DNA from: Pseudorhodoferax sp032153935
GTDB taxonomy: Bacteria > Pseudomonadota > Gammaproteobacteria > Burkholderiales > Burkholderiaceae_C
Direction: 5' to 3'
Length of the DNA stretch: 64,000 bases
NCBI RefSeq assembly: GCF_964253035.1
Contig: NZ_CAXUQL020000001.1
Location: 1,364,001-1,428,000, forward strand
The notes under the pieces: model-generated
What the model was told of the DNA's origin: nothing
The model's database searches: none
The model's input: the letters and a program-made list of their open reading frames with translations, nothing else
Program-made: the position numbers and the translations under genes
Shown here: positions 23,586 through 32,320 of the stretch, one piece after another
Layout: each line of letters begins with the position of its first letter
Numbering within the stretch: the stretch's first letter is position 1

Positions 23586-25711
23586 CGCGTGAAGCTCCCG
23601 TTGCGCGTGCGCTGGGCACGGCGGCGCAGCATGGCCAGCACCGAGAGCACCAGCAGCACGGCGCCCAGGGTCTCGGGCTCGGGCGTGCTGGGCACCTCGG
23701 CACCGGCGATCACCGTGGCGCTTTCGCCCAGTGCGCGTTCGCCCACGCCCTGGGGCAGCGGCTGCGGCTGCTGCACGCGCTGGCTGTCGGCCGGTGCCGG
23801 GTTGCGCACCACCTGGTCGATCGCGATGAAGCTGGTGTAGGGCGTCAGCAGCGCGTAGTCCAGGCCGAGCTGGGTGATCGCGGCGCGCTGGGCGTCGCCG
23901 CCTTCCAGCGCCTCCTGGTCGGCCAGCTGGGCGATGCGGTGGCGGGCCCAGAGCGCGGGCAGGGCCGCGGCCTGGCCGGGCGGGGCGGGCTGCACCTCCA
24001 CGCTTTGCTCCCAGGGGCCAGCGGCGGTGTGGCCCTGGACCAGCATGCGGCCCTGGGGCCTGCCGCGCCACTTGCCGAACACCACGACGGGGCGCTGGCC
24101 CAGCACGTCGGGCTGCACGGCGGGTTCGAGGTCGTACACGTCCAGGCCTTCGAACTGCAGCCGCACGCTGGTCAGCACGGGCGACTCCACCATGCGCCGA
24201 AAGCGCGCCGCCTGCTCGGGCGCCTGCACCGGGTCGGTGATGACGAAGGGCTCGCCACCACCGGCGCGGGCCAGGCCTTCGAGCAGCGCGCGGTTGACCG
24301 AGGAGCCGATGCCGAAGGCGAACAGGTTGGCCTGGTTCAGGTGCTTGCGCACCAGTGCGAAGGCCTCCTGCTCCACCGTCACGTAGCCGTCGGTCACGAC
24401 GACGATGGTGCGCGCCACGTCGGGCGTCTTGGGCTCGGCGTAGACGCGGCGCAGCGCCGGGATCAGCTCGGTGCCGCCCGCGCCCATGGTCTGGTCCAGC
24501 GCCGACAGTGCGCGGGCGATGTGGGCCTGCGTGGCCGGTACCGACTGGGGCGCCAGCATGCGGCTGCTGCCCGAGAACAGCAGCACGTTGAAGCGGTCGG
24601 TTTGCCGCAGGCCACCGATCAGGCGCTGCAGCATGGTCTTGGCCGTGTCCAGCGGGAAGCCGTGCATGGAGCCCGAGATGTCGACCACGAAGATGTATTC
24701 GCGCGGGGCGATCTGCGTGGCCGCCACGGCCTGGGGCGGCGCCACCAGCGCGAGGAAGTAGTTCTCGGCCTTGGGCCCCTGGCCCTCGGACAGCATGAGG
24801 CCGGCGGCCAGTTCGTCCCCGGCCAGGCCGTAGTCGAGCACGAAGTCGCGGTTGTTGGCCGGGCCGCTGCCGTCGGCCAGGCGCACGCTGGCGTGGCGCG
24901 GCCGGTCCTGCGCCTGCACGACATCGATGGCGTGCGTGCGCGAGCGGATGTCCTGCAGCGGCAGCGGCGCGTCCAGCTGCATCTGCAGCGTGAAGCGGCT
25001 GGCGGGCGGCCGGCCGGCGCGCAGCGTGGGCTGGGCCGCCCAGGTGTTGCTGCCCTGGCTGGCGGCATGTGCATAGCGCGGGCCGACGACGGTGGGGAAG
25101 ACGAATTCGTAGCGGCCATCCTGCGGCAGCAGCAACTCGGTGTAGCGCAGCTCCACCTGCACGTCGTCGCCGGGCAGGATGTTGGCCACGCGCATCTGGA
25201 ACACGTTGGGCCGCTGCTGCTCGAGCAGCGCGGCGGTCTTGCCCTCCTGCTTCGCCGCGGCGAATTCGATGCGGGCCTGCTGCTTCTCGCGGATCTGCGC
25301 GGTGACGACCCGCTCGTCCAGGCGCACCTGCAGGCCGCCCACGGCGGCCCGCGTGGAACCCGGGAACACGTAGTCGGCCTCGATGGGCACCTGGCCCTCG
25401 TTGCGGTAGTGCTGGACCACGCGGACCTCGGCGATCACGCCGGAGACCTGCACGGAGACCTCGGTGCCCTTGAGCGGCAGCGCGTCCACGCCGGGCGTGT
25501 CGCCACGCACGAGGAAGTAGGGGCTCTCGGTCTGCTGGCGCGGGCCGTCGGCCTCGCGTGGTTGGGCCAGCACGGGGCGGTGCAGCAGCGCGGCGCACAG
25601 CGCCAGCAGGGCCGCAGCGAGCCAGCGCCCGGCGGCGCTCTGGGGGAGAAGAAGGAAGGCGATCACGGTGGGTCCGCAGGAGGTGGCCGTGCGACGGTGC
25701 ACGGCAGCCAC
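23582..25711 (-). CDS. VIT and VWA domain protein with PEP-CTERM-like tail
   Basis: About 709 residues. A signal peptide ('WLAAALLALCAALLHRPVLA') is followed by a VIT domain (about 70-200) and a von Willebrand A domain (about 338-510) with intact MIDAS 'VVDISGSMHG' and 'VVVTDGYV'. The C-terminus is 'TPEPETLGAVLLVLSVLAML' plus an Arg-rich end: a PEP motif, membrane helix and basic tail, as in exosortase substrates. The exosortase gene overlaps it. The start is uncertain: GTG 25711 is given, GTG 25666 would fit the signal peptide better. Confidence 0.88.
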   Translation of the reverse strand: MAAVHRRTATSCGPTVIAFLLLPQSAAGRWLAAALLALCAALLHRPVLAQPREADGPRQQTESPYFLVRGDTPGVDALPLKGTEVSVQVSGVIAEVRVVQHYRNEGQVPIEADYVFPGSTRAAVGGLQVRLDERVVTAQIREKQQARIEFAAAKQEGKTAALLEQQRPNVFQMRVANILPGDDVQVELRYTELLLPQDGRYEFVFPTVVGPRYAHAASQGSNTWAAQPTLRAGRPPASRFTLQMQLDAPLPLQDIRSRTHAIDVVQAQDRPRHASVRLADGSGPANNRDFVLDYGLAGDELAAGLMLSEGQGPKAENYFLALVAPPQAVAATQIAPREYIFVVDISGSMHGFPLDTAKTMLQRLIGGLRQTDRFNVLLFSGSSRMLAPQSVPATQAHIARALSALDQTMGAGGTELIPALRRVYAEPKTPDVARTIVVVTDGYVTVEQEAFALVRKHLNQANLFAFGIGSSVNRALLEGLARAGGGEPFVITDPVQAPEQAARFRRMVESPVLTSVRLQFEGLDVYDLEPAVQPDVLGQRPVVVFGKWRGRPQGRMLVQGHTAAGPWEQSVEVQPAPPGQAAALPALWARHRIAQLADQEALEGGDAQRAAITQLGLDYALLTPYTSFIAIDQVVRNPAPADSQRVQQPQPLPQGVGERALGESATVIAGAEVPSTPEPETLGAVLLVLSVLAMLRRRAQRTRNGSFTR

Positions 25712-25792
25712 TGTCGGCCGCGCATGAGAAGGCAGTGCGAAGGCCCGGGACTTGTGTGAAGTCGGTGTGAAGTGGCGCCACGCCGCCCATGA

Positions 25793-25818
25793 AAAAGCCG
25801 CTCGTGCAAGCGGCTTTT
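25793..25818. terminator. Bidirectional rho-independent terminator
   Basis: A perfect 10-bp stem, AAAAGCCGCT and AGCGGCTTTT, encloses a 6-base loop. Ts follow the stem on both strands. It lies downstream of the minus-strand fasciclin gene (ends 25873) and upstream of the VIT/VWA gene, so it separates the two minus-strand units. Confidence 0.85.
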
Positions 25819-25872
25819 CGTTCTTCCTCGCGCCCCACGGGGCCTGCGCACCCGTGCCGGCGGCAGGCGCCC

Positions 25873-26427
25873 TTACTTGGGCAGCAGCACCTTGTCGACC
25901 ACGTGGATCACGCCGTTGGACTGCATGACGTCGGCGATGGTCACGGTCGCGGTGCCGCCCTTCTCGTCGGTGAGCATGACCTTGCCGCCGCTGGACTTGG
26001 CCGTCAGCGTGCCGCCGGCCACGGTCTTGAGCGACGCGGAGCCCTTGCCGTCCTCGACCATCTTCACCAGCGACTTGGCGTCGACCTTGCCCGCCACGAC
26101 GTGGTAGGTCAGGATGCCGCTCAGCATGGCCTTGTTCTCGGGCTTGAGCAGGGTGTCGACCGTGCCTGCGGGCAGGGCCGCGAAGGCGGCATTCGTCGGC
26201 GCGAACACGGTGAACGGGCCCGGGCCCTTCAGGGTGTCCACGAGGCCCGCTGCCTTGACCGCGGCGACGAGCGTGGTGTGGTCCTTGGAGTTGACGGCGT
26301 TGTCGATGATGTCCTTGGTCGGCAGCATCGGTGCGCCTCCGACGGTGACCTGGGCGAAGGCCGTGACCGAGGCGACCGACAGCACGGTCGCCAGAGCGAT
26401 CGAGGCGAGTTGGGGAAAGCGTTGCAT
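25873..26427 (-). CDS. Fasciclin (FAS1) domain secreted protein
   Basis: 184 residues from ATG 26427 with a clear signal peptide ending 'TAFAQ'. The single FAS1 domain has both conserved boxes: 'GPFTVFAPTNAAFAALPAGT' and the end 'NGVIHVVDKVLLP', plus the central 'LTYHVVAGK'. FAS1 proteins are secreted adhesion or matrix proteins. It is followed by a strong terminator and is probably monocistronic. Confidence 0.93.
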   Translation of the reverse strand: MQRFPQLASIALATVLSVASVTAFAQVTVGGAPMLPTKDIIDNAVNSKDHTTLVAAVKAAGLVDTLKGPGPFTVFAPTNAAFAALPAGTVDTLLKPENKAMLSGILTYHVVAGKVDAKSLVKMVEDGKGSASLKTVAGGTLTAKSSGGKVMLTDEKGGTATVTIADVMQSNGVIHVVDKVLLPK

Positions 26428-26507
26428 GTGTGCTCCTGTGGCGATGGCCGCCGCGGAGATGCGCGACGGCTCTGCTCTTACGCGCCGCACGCCGCCCTGG
26501 ATTCCCC

Positions 26508-27623
26508 TCAGCCCGCCATCGGCGCCCAAGCGCGGCGCCGTCCTACAAGCTGCATGCCGCGGCCACCGCCCTGAACGCGGCCCGGGTCGCCCGGCGCCAC
26601 GTTCAGGATGGGCCGCCATGTGGCCTGCCATTGCGCCAGCGCGCTGCCGTCCTGCGCGAAGACGAGGTCCAGGAAGGCCAGGCCGAGCTCGGCCGTCGCG
26701 CGCTTGACCTGCGCATTCAGCGCGGCGCCGCCGGTGCCGGTGCGGTCGGTGAACACGCTGTGCGAACCGCCCTGGAACACGGCCAGCAGCTTGTGCGGGT
26801 GCGCGATCGCGTCGAAGATGGCCAGCCGGTCCTGCAGCCCCGAGTGGTAGCCCGGGATGTGGATCACGTCCTCGGTGCAGGTCACGTGCACGGTCGGCAC
26901 GGCGATGCTGCGCAGCACCGCCGCCGTGTCGGCCTCGCCGTAGAAGGGCGGCGCGGACAGCACGATGGCCGCACGCAGGCGCGCATCCAGGCAGTCGACC
27001 GCGCGGCCGCCGCGTTCCACCTGCGCGCCCACGGACAGCAGCGTGGTGTTGGCGCCATAGGAATGCCCGGCCGCCACCAGGCGCTCGCGGTCCACGGCTG
27101 CGGCCAGGCCGCCGCTGTCGTCCGAAAGCATGCGGTCCAGCGCGAAGCGCAGGTCGGCGGTGCGCGCCAGGGCTTCCGTTTCCTGGGCTGCGGCCTGCAG
27201 CCGGCCGACCATGCCGAAGGGGTTGCCGCGCCACAGGCCGGCATCGCTGCCCACGTGCTGCACATGCAGGCTGGCCACGCCGTGGGCCGACCAGTGGCGC
27301 CCGAGGTAGCTGTAGCCCTGGCGCGAACCGCCGATGCCGTGCGAGAACACCACCAGCGGCACCGGCTGCGCGGGCGTGGCGGCGGCGGGCCAGTACAGAC
27401 GCGCGGGCACCGGGCGGGCGCGTGCGGCATCGGCCCAGTCGAAGTCCAGCACGCGGTAGGCCGGTGCGGGGGCGGCCTCCGTCGCGGCCGCGCAGGGTGC
27501 GGCCAGCGCGGCCATCAGCATGGCGTTGAACCCGCGACGGTCCAGGTTCGGCACAGGGTCTGCGCCCAGCCTGGCGTGCGCTGCGGGCAGGGTGGGGCGG
27601 TCGGAGGCGGTCCGGCGGTTCAT
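26508..27623 (-). CDS. Alpha/beta hydrolase, PAF-acetylhydrolase/dienelactone type
   Basis: 371 residues. A Tat-like export signal follows 'LDRRGFNAMLMAALAAPCA'. The hydrolase core has the oxyanion segment 'LVVFSHGIGGSRQGYSYLG', the nucleophile elbow 'AAGHSYGANTT' (Ser188) and a late His in 'FQGGSHSVFTD'. The shape resembles platelet-activating-factor acetylhydrolase-like periplasmic esterases. The gene is divergent from a TetR regulator that has twin palindromes in the shared promoter, so it is probably the regulator's target. Natural substrate unknown. Confidence 0.8.
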   Translation of the reverse strand: MNRRTASDRPTLPAAHARLGADPVPNLDRRGFNAMLMAALAAPCAAATEAAPAPAYRVLDFDWADAARARPVPARLYWPAAATPAQPVPLVVFSHGIGGSRQGYSYLGRHWSAHGVASLHVQHVGSDAGLWRGNPFGMVGRLQAAAQETEALARTADLRFALDRMLSDDSGGLAAAVDRERLVAAGHSYGANTTLLSVGAQVERGGRAVDCLDARLRAAIVLSAPPFYGEADTAAVLRSIAVPTVHVTCTEDVIHIPGYHSGLQDRLAIFDAIAHPHKLLAVFQGGSHSVFTDRTGTGGAALNAQVKRATAELGLAFLDLVFAQDGSALAQWQATWRPILNVAPGDPGRVQGGGRGMQLVGRRRAWAPMAG

Positions 27624-27654
27624 GGTGCGTGGCGGGAGGGGCTAAACTGGACGG

Positions 27655-27684
27655 TCGAAAACTGCACTGAGTGCAAACTTTAAT
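27655..27684 (+). promoter_or_regulatory. Putative promoter of the TetR gene
   Basis: A -35-like TCGAAA (27655-27660) and a -10-like TTTAAT (27679-27684) are separated by 18 bases. One palindrome sits in the spacer and a second begins at the -10, the arrangement expected for autorepression. The assignment is by eye from consensus only. Confidence 0.4.
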
Positions 27685-27696
27685 GCACCCAGTGCA
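27663..27696. promoter_or_regulatory. Twin palindromic TetR operators
   Basis: Two 13-base sites, TGCAC-TGA-GTGCA (27663-27675) and TGCAC-CCA-GTGCA (27684-27696), have perfect identical 5-base arms. Their centres are 21 bases apart, two helical turns, so two dimers would bind on one DNA face. They lie between the hydrolase start (27623) and the TetR start (27719). Confidence 0.75.
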
Positions 27697-27718
27697 GGTT
27701 TGCAAGAGAGCCCCGGCC

Positions 27719-28333
27719 ATGTCAGGAATTCCCCCCAGCACGGGCCTTGCGCCCGCCGAAGAAGGCCTGCGCGAGCGCAAGCGCCGCGACACCCGCCAGC
27801 GCATCGCGGGGGTGGCGCAGCGCCTGTTCCTCGTGCAGGGCTACGAGGGCACGACGCTGGACGCCATCGCGGCCGAGGCCGGCATCTCGCGCCGCGCCTT
27901 CTTCTCCCACTTCAAGTCCAAGGACGAGATCATCGTGTTCTGGCAGGCGGCCGATTCGGCCCGCATGGTGGAGGACCTGCGCAAGGCCTCGCCCGACCAG
28001 GCGCCGCTGGACGCGGTGCGCGACGTGATGGTCAAGCACATCGCGCGCTACACCACCGAGCAGATGACGGCGGTGGACCAGCTCATGCGCTCCAGCGCCG
28101 CGCTGCTGGCGCGCAAGCAGGCCTTCTATGCGCAGCAGGAGGAGGTGGTGTTCGAGGTGCTGTGCGAGGTCTGGCGCCAGCCCGAGCGCCGCCCGGCGCT
28201 GCGCATGGTGGCCATGGTGGCCATCGGCGCCATGCGGCTCGCACTGCAGTCCTGGCGCGAGCAGGCCGGCCCGCGCAAGCCGGCGGCCAAGTTCCTGCGC
28301 GAAGCCTTCGACAGCCTGAAGACGGAGCTCTGA
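27719..28333 (+). CDS. TetR family transcriptional regulator
   Basis: 204 residues from ATG 27719. The TetR DNA-binding domain occupies about residues 17-63: 'RDTRQRIAGVAQRLFLVQGY' then 'TTLDAIAAEAGISRRAFFSH'. The C-terminal ligand-binding half is helical. Upstream in-frame ATG 27671 would run through the operator palindromes and is unlikely. It is divergent from the alpha/beta hydrolase and convergent with the maleylacetate reductase gene, 13 bases away. Confidence 0.88.
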   Translation: MSGIPPSTGLAPAEEGLRERKRRDTRQRIAGVAQRLFLVQGYEGTTLDAIAAEAGISRRAFFSHFKSKDEIIVFWQAADSARMVEDLRKASPDQAPLDAVRDVMVKHIARYTTEQMTAVDQLMRSSAALLARKQAFYAQQEEVVFEVLCEVWRQPERRPALRMVAMVAIGAMRLALQSWREQAGPRKPAAKFLREAFDSLKTEL

Positions 28334-28346
28334 GGCCGGCGGTGGC

Positions 28347-29420
28347 TCAGCCGGCCGGCGCCGCGCCCTCGTAGGCCGCCTGCAGCAGGGCCCGCAGCGG
28401 CCCGGCTTGGATCGGCCGCGGGTTGGGGTAGGCGTCGCGCAGGGCCAGCGCGCAGGCCCGGTCCAGGTCTTCCTCGCGCATGCCGATGTCGCGCAGCGCC
28501 ACGGGCGCGCCCAGCCGGCGCGCCAGCGCCTGCACGCCCTGCGCCGCGTTGGCCGTTCCCAACGCGGTGGCGATGCGCTGCATGGCCTGCGGCGCCGCGC
28601 CCGCGTTGTAGGCCAGCACGTGCGGCAGCACCACGGTGTGCAGCTCGGCATGCGGCAGGTTGAAGCTGCCGCCCAGCGTGTGGCACAGCTTGTGGTGCAG
28701 CGCCATGGCCACGCTGCCCAGCACCAGGCCGCACAGCCAGGCGCCGTACAGCGCGTCGCTGCGCGCGGCCAGGTCGTGCGGCGCGGCATGCAGCGCGGGC
28801 AGCGCACGGCCCAGCGCGGCGATGCCCTCGGCCGCCATCAGGCCGGTGACCGGGTTGCCGTCGGCCGCGTACAGGCCCTCGGCCGCGTGCGCGATGGCGT
28901 TGATCCCGCTCACGACCGACAGGCCCACCGGCAGCGCCAGCGTGAGCGCCGGGTCGTACAGCACGCTGCGCGGCAGCACGCGCGCGTCACGGCCGGTGCG
29001 CTTGAGGCCGTTCTCGGTGAGCCCGTAGATGGGCGTCATCTCCGAGCCCGCATAGGTGGTGGGGATGGCCAGCACCGGCAGCGGCGACACCAGTGCGATG
29101 GCCTTGGCCAGGCCCACGGTGGAGCCACCGCCCACGGCCACCAGCGCGTCGGCGCCGGCCTCCACCGCCGCGGCGCGCGCGGCCTCGGCGCTGGCCAGCG
29201 GCACGTGCATCACGGCGCCGTCGAAGATGCCGGCGGCGCGCGGCCCCAGCAGGGCCGCCACCTGCTCGGCCTGGGCGCGCTGCGGCGCGGTGCACAGCAC
29301 CAGCGCCTTGCGCGCGCCGAGCCGGTCCAGCTCCTCGGGGGCCTGTGCCAGCGTGCCGGCGCCGAACAGCACGCGCTGCGCGCGGCTCTCGTAGGTGAAG
29401 GGGCGTGCAGCGGTGTTCAT
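28347..29420 (-). CDS. Maleylacetate reductase
   Basis: 357 residues of the iron-containing alcohol dehydrogenase superfamily, maleylacetate reductase branch. Features: the NAD-binding 'VAVGGGSTVGLAKAIAL', 'AIPTTYAGSEMTPIYGLTE', which is characteristic of this branch, and metal-site region 'MALHHKLCHTLGGSFNLPHA'. It reduces maleylacetate to 3-oxoadipate in resorcinol, hydroxyquinol or chloroaromatic breakdown. Its ATG overlaps the stop of the Bug protein upstream (ATGA). No ring-cleavage dioxygenase gene is in the window. Confidence 0.88.
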   Translation of the reverse strand: MNTAARPFTYESRAQRVLFGAGTLAQAPEELDRLGARKALVLCTAPQRAQAEQVAALLGPRAAGIFDGAVMHVPLASAEAARAAAVEAGADALVAVGGGSTVGLAKAIALVSPLPVLAIPTTYAGSEMTPIYGLTENGLKRTGRDARVLPRSVLYDPALTLALPVGLSVVSGINAIAHAAEGLYAADGNPVTGLMAAEGIAALGRALPALHAAPHDLAARSDALYGAWLCGLVLGSVAMALHHKLCHTLGGSFNLPHAELHTVVLPHVLAYNAGAAPQAMQRIATALGTANAAQGVQALARRLGAPVALRDIGMREEDLDRACALALRDAYPNPRPIQAGPLRALLQAAYEGAAPAG

Positions 29421-30430
29421 TCGACGCTGATCCTGCGCTTGGCGATGAGCTGGCCCCAGCGCTGGCTCTCGCGCTGCACCAGCTGGTCCATGGCGGCGCG
29501 GTCGCCGGCCACGACCTCGAAGCCGTTGTCGGCCATGCGGCGCGCCAGCGCGGGCTCGCGCAGCGTGGCGGTCACCGCGGCGGAGAGCTTGTCCAGCACC
29601 GGCGCGGGCGTCTTCGCCGGCGCCACCATGCCGACCCAGGAGTAGATCTCGAAGCCCTTGTGCGTCTCGGCCACGGCCGGCACCTCGGGCAGCGCGGCGC
29701 TGCGGGCCGGGGCCGTGACGGCCAGGGCGCGCAGCTTGCCGGCCTGCACGTGCGGCAGCACCAGCGGCAGGCTGGCGACCATGGAGTCCACATGGCCGCC
29801 CAGCAGGTCGGCAATCGCCGGGCCGCCGCCCTTGTAGGGCACGTGCAGGCCGCGGCTGCCGGCGGTCTCGTGGAACAGCTCGGCCGCCAGGTGGTTGGAG
29901 CTGCCCGCGCCGACCGAGGCGTAGGTCACGTCGCGCTGGCGCGCGGCGGCCACGTAGTCCGCCAGGGTCTTGTAAGGGGAGGCCGCGGGCACCACCAGCA
30001 CCATGGGCGAGCGCACGGCATAGGAGACGCCGGCGAAATCGCGCAGCGTCTCGTAGGGCAGCTTGCGGTGGATGTGCTGCTCGGTCGCGTAGGAGTCGAA
30101 CACCATGGCCACCGTGTAGCCGTCGGGTGCGCTCTTGGCGAGCTGGGCCATGCCGATGGTGCCCCCGGCCCCGCCGCGGTTGTCCACCAGCACCTGCTGG
30201 CCCAGCCGCTCGCGCAGCGGCTCCTGCAGCATGCGGGCCACCTTGTCCACGGTGCCGCCGGCCGCGAACGGCACGATCAGCGTGAGCATGCGGCTGGGGT
30301 AGTCGTCGGCCCGTGCCGGCGCCGCGCCGGCCAGCAGCAGGGCCATGCCGGCACCCAGCAACGCCTGGCGCCGGCGCGGGCTGGCGGGAGGGATGCGCCC
30401 GTGGGCGCGCTTTGTCTCGTGTGGATGCAT
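29417..30430 (-). CDS. Bug/TctC-type tripartite transporter substrate-binding protein
   Basis: 337 residues from ATG 30430; the N-terminus has a twin-arginine-like 'SPRRRQALLGAGMALLLAGA' signal. The mature protein starts 'YPSRMLTLIVPFAAGGTVDK', then 'LVDNRGGAGGTIGM', both Bug hallmarks. It captures small organic acids in the periplasm; no TctA/TctB membrane partners are nearby. It is translationally coupled to maleylacetate reductase and divergent from a LysR gene, so the ligand may be an aromatic or its ring-fission product. Confidence 0.9.
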   Translation of the reverse strand: MHPHETKRAHGRIPPASPRRRQALLGAGMALLLAGAAPARADDYPSRMLTLIVPFAAGGTVDKVARMLQEPLRERLGQQVLVDNRGGAGGTIGMAQLAKSAPDGYTVAMVFDSYATEQHIHRKLPYETLRDFAGVSYAVRSPMVLVVPAASPYKTLADYVAAARQRDVTYASVGAGSSNHLAAELFHETAGSRGLHVPYKGGGPAIADLLGGHVDSMVASLPLVLPHVQAGKLRALAVTAPARSAALPEVPAVAETHKGFEIYSWVGMVAPAKTPAPVLDKLSAAVTATLREPALARRMADNGFEVVAGDRAAMDQLVQRESQRWGQLIAKRRISVE

Positions 30431-30530
30431 GGCGTGAAGGGTCGATCGAAGAAGGCGGCCGATGCTATTCTTTGCGCCCCGTGGCCGGAATACCGCGCAC
30501 GGGCCAAACGCCTTTGCGCGAGGTGCACAG

Positions 30531-31505
30531 ATGAATCCCCTGGGCTTTGCCGAAAGCCTGTCCCTGTTCGTCGACGTGGTGCAGGACAAGAGCTTTTCCG
30601 CCGCCGCGCGGCGCCGTGGCCTGGCCGCCTCGTCGGTGGCGCGCCAGATCGACGCGCTGGAGCGCGAGATGCAGGTGCCGCTGCTCACGCGCTCCACGCG
30701 CGCGCTCGCGCTGACCGAGGCCGGCGCGCTGCTGTACGAGCGCGCGCTGAAGATCCTGCACGAGCTCATGGACGCGCGCAGCGAGGTGGTGGCGCTGGAC
30801 GGCAGCGTGCAGGGCCTGCTGCGCGTGAGCTGCGTGCCTGCCTTCGGCCGCCGCCACGTGGCGCCGCACCTGCCTGCGCTGTTCGACCGTTACCCGGCCT
30901 TGAATGTCGAGCTGGAGCTGACCGAGCGCGTGGTCGACCCGCTGGCCGAGCGTTTCGACCTCGTGATCCGCATCGGCGACCAGCCCGACAGCGCGCTGGT
31001 CAGCCGGCGCATCGGCAGCCAGCGCTACGTGATGGGCGCCTCGCCGGCCTACCTGCGCCGCCACGGCACGCCGCAGCGCATGGCCGACCTGGTGGCGCAC
31101 CGGCTGATCGATCGCCAGCACAGCACCAGCGTGCGCGGCTGGCGCGAGCTGCCCGGCATCGACTGGCGCCAGCCGCCGCAGTTCGCACTGGAGAGCAACG
31201 ACTGCGACACGCGGCGCCTGTGCGCAGCGCGCGGCCTGGGCATCGCGCTGATGCCCAACTGGGCCATCGGCGAAGACCTGGCGGCCGGGCGCATCGTGGA
31301 GCTGCGGCTGCAGGACGCGCCGCCGGCCGAGGTCAGCGGCATCCACCTGCTGCGCCCCGGCGGCCGGGCCAACGCCAAGGTGCGTGCGTTTACGGAGCAC
31401 CTGCTGCTGAGCATAGGTTCGGCGGCCGGCTGGGTGGGCGCGGCGGTGCCCGAAGCGCGCGGCGCCGTGGCCGCGGTGCCGGACGAGGCTCTCAGCGCCC
31501 CGTGA
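30531..31505 (+). CDS. LysR family transcriptional regulator
   Basis: 324 residues from ATG 30531. The N-terminal winged helix is evident ('DKSFSAAARRRGLAASSVAR', 'QIDALEREMQVPLLTRSTRA') with a LysR substrate domain after it ('DLVIRIGDQPDSALVSRRIG'). It is of the CrgA-like subgroup. It is divergent from the Bug-maleylacetate reductase pair, which it probably controls, and its end overlaps the crotonase gene by 14 bases convergently. Confidence 0.88.
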   Translation: MNPLGFAESLSLFVDVVQDKSFSAAARRRGLAASSVARQIDALEREMQVPLLTRSTRALALTEAGALLYERALKILHELMDARSEVVALDGSVQGLLRVSCVPAFGRRHVAPHLPALFDRYPALNVELELTERVVDPLAERFDLVIRIGDQPDSALVSRRIGSQRYVMGASPAYLRRHGTPQRMADLVAHRLIDRQHSTSVRGWRELPGIDWRQPPQFALESNDCDTRRLCAARGLGIALMPNWAIGEDLAAGRIVELRLQDAPPAEVSGIHLLRPGGRANAKVRAFTEHLLLSIGSAAGWVGAAVPEARGAVAAVPDEALSAP

Positions 31506-32304
31506 ACTGCGCGGCCCGCTTCTCCACGAAGTGCCGCACACCCTCCTGAAAATCCTCGCTGCGCAGGCTCGCCACCATCTCGGCGTTGGCCAGCGCCACG
31601 GCCTCGCCCAGCGTCTGGTAGGGCGCCTCCCAGAGCTGGCGCTTCATGACGCGCACCGAGCGCGGCGAGACCTCGGCCGCCAGCTGGCGTGCCAGCGCCT
31701 GGGCCTGTTCCAGCAGCGCCTCGGCATCGACCACGCGGTGCACCAGGCCCATGGCCAGGGCCTCGGCCGCGTCGATCTTGCGCGAAGTCAGCAGCAGGTC
31801 GGTGGCGTGCGCATGGCCCACGACGCGCGGCAGCATCCAGGCGATGCCGTGCTCGGCGATGAGGCCACGCCGGGCGAAGGCGGTGGCGAACACGGCCTGG
31901 CGCGCGGCCAGCCGGAAGTCGCTGTACAGCGCCATCACCAGGCCCAGGCCGGCGGCCGCACCGTTGATGGCGCAGACGATGGGCTTGGCCACGGCCGGGA
32001 AGTAGGAGTAGCGCGTCTGGTAGTCGGCGCGGCGGTTCATGTCGTAGGGCCGCATCCATTGCTCGGCGCGGATGTCCTCAGGCGGCAGCGTCTCCAGCTC
32101 CTCCATGTCCATGCCGGCGCAGAAGGCGCGGCCGGCACCGGTCAGCACGATGGCGCGCACGGCGGCGTCGCGGTCGGCCGCCTCCATGGCGTTGCGCAGC
32201 TCGGCCTCCAGCACGCGCGTGAGCGCGTTCATGCGCTCGGGGCGCTGCAAGGTGATGGTGGCGATGGCGCCGTCGACGGCGTAGCGGATCTGTTCGAAAT
32301 GCAT
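31492..32304 (-). CDS. Enoyl-CoA hydratase/isomerase family protein (downstream copy)
   Basis: 270 residues of the crotonase fold from ATG 32304. CoA-binding and oxyanion segments are visible: 'GRAFCAGMDMEELE' and 'AINGAAAGLGLVMALYSDFR'. 'RRGLIAEHGIAWMLPRVVG' carries a Glu at a typical catalytic position. It follows the aldehyde dehydrogenase by 16 bases and is the last gene of a Bug-ligase-crotonase-dehydrogenase-crotonase operon. Hydratase or hydratase-lyase activity on an acyl-CoA is expected. Confidence 0.88.
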   Translation of the reverse strand: MHFEQIRYAVDGAIATITLQRPERMNALTRVLEAELRNAMEAADRDAAVRAIVLTGAGRAFCAGMDMEELETLPPEDIRAEQWMRPYDMNRRADYQTRYSYFPAVAKPIVCAINGAAAGLGLVMALYSDFRLAARQAVFATAFARRGLIAEHGIAWMLPRVVGHAHATDLLLTSRKIDAAEALAMGLVHRVVDAEALLEQAQALARQLAAEVSPRSVRVMKRQLWEAPYQTLGEAVALANAEMVASLRSEDFQEGVRHFVEKRAAQFTGR

Positions 32305-32320
32305 GTTCTGGTTCTCCTGT

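Noticed and set aside
22713..25838. 1041-residue minus-strand open frame as one protein
   Set aside because: The first two thirds are an out-of-frame reading of the VIT/VWA gene; only the exosortase from ATG 23585 is real.
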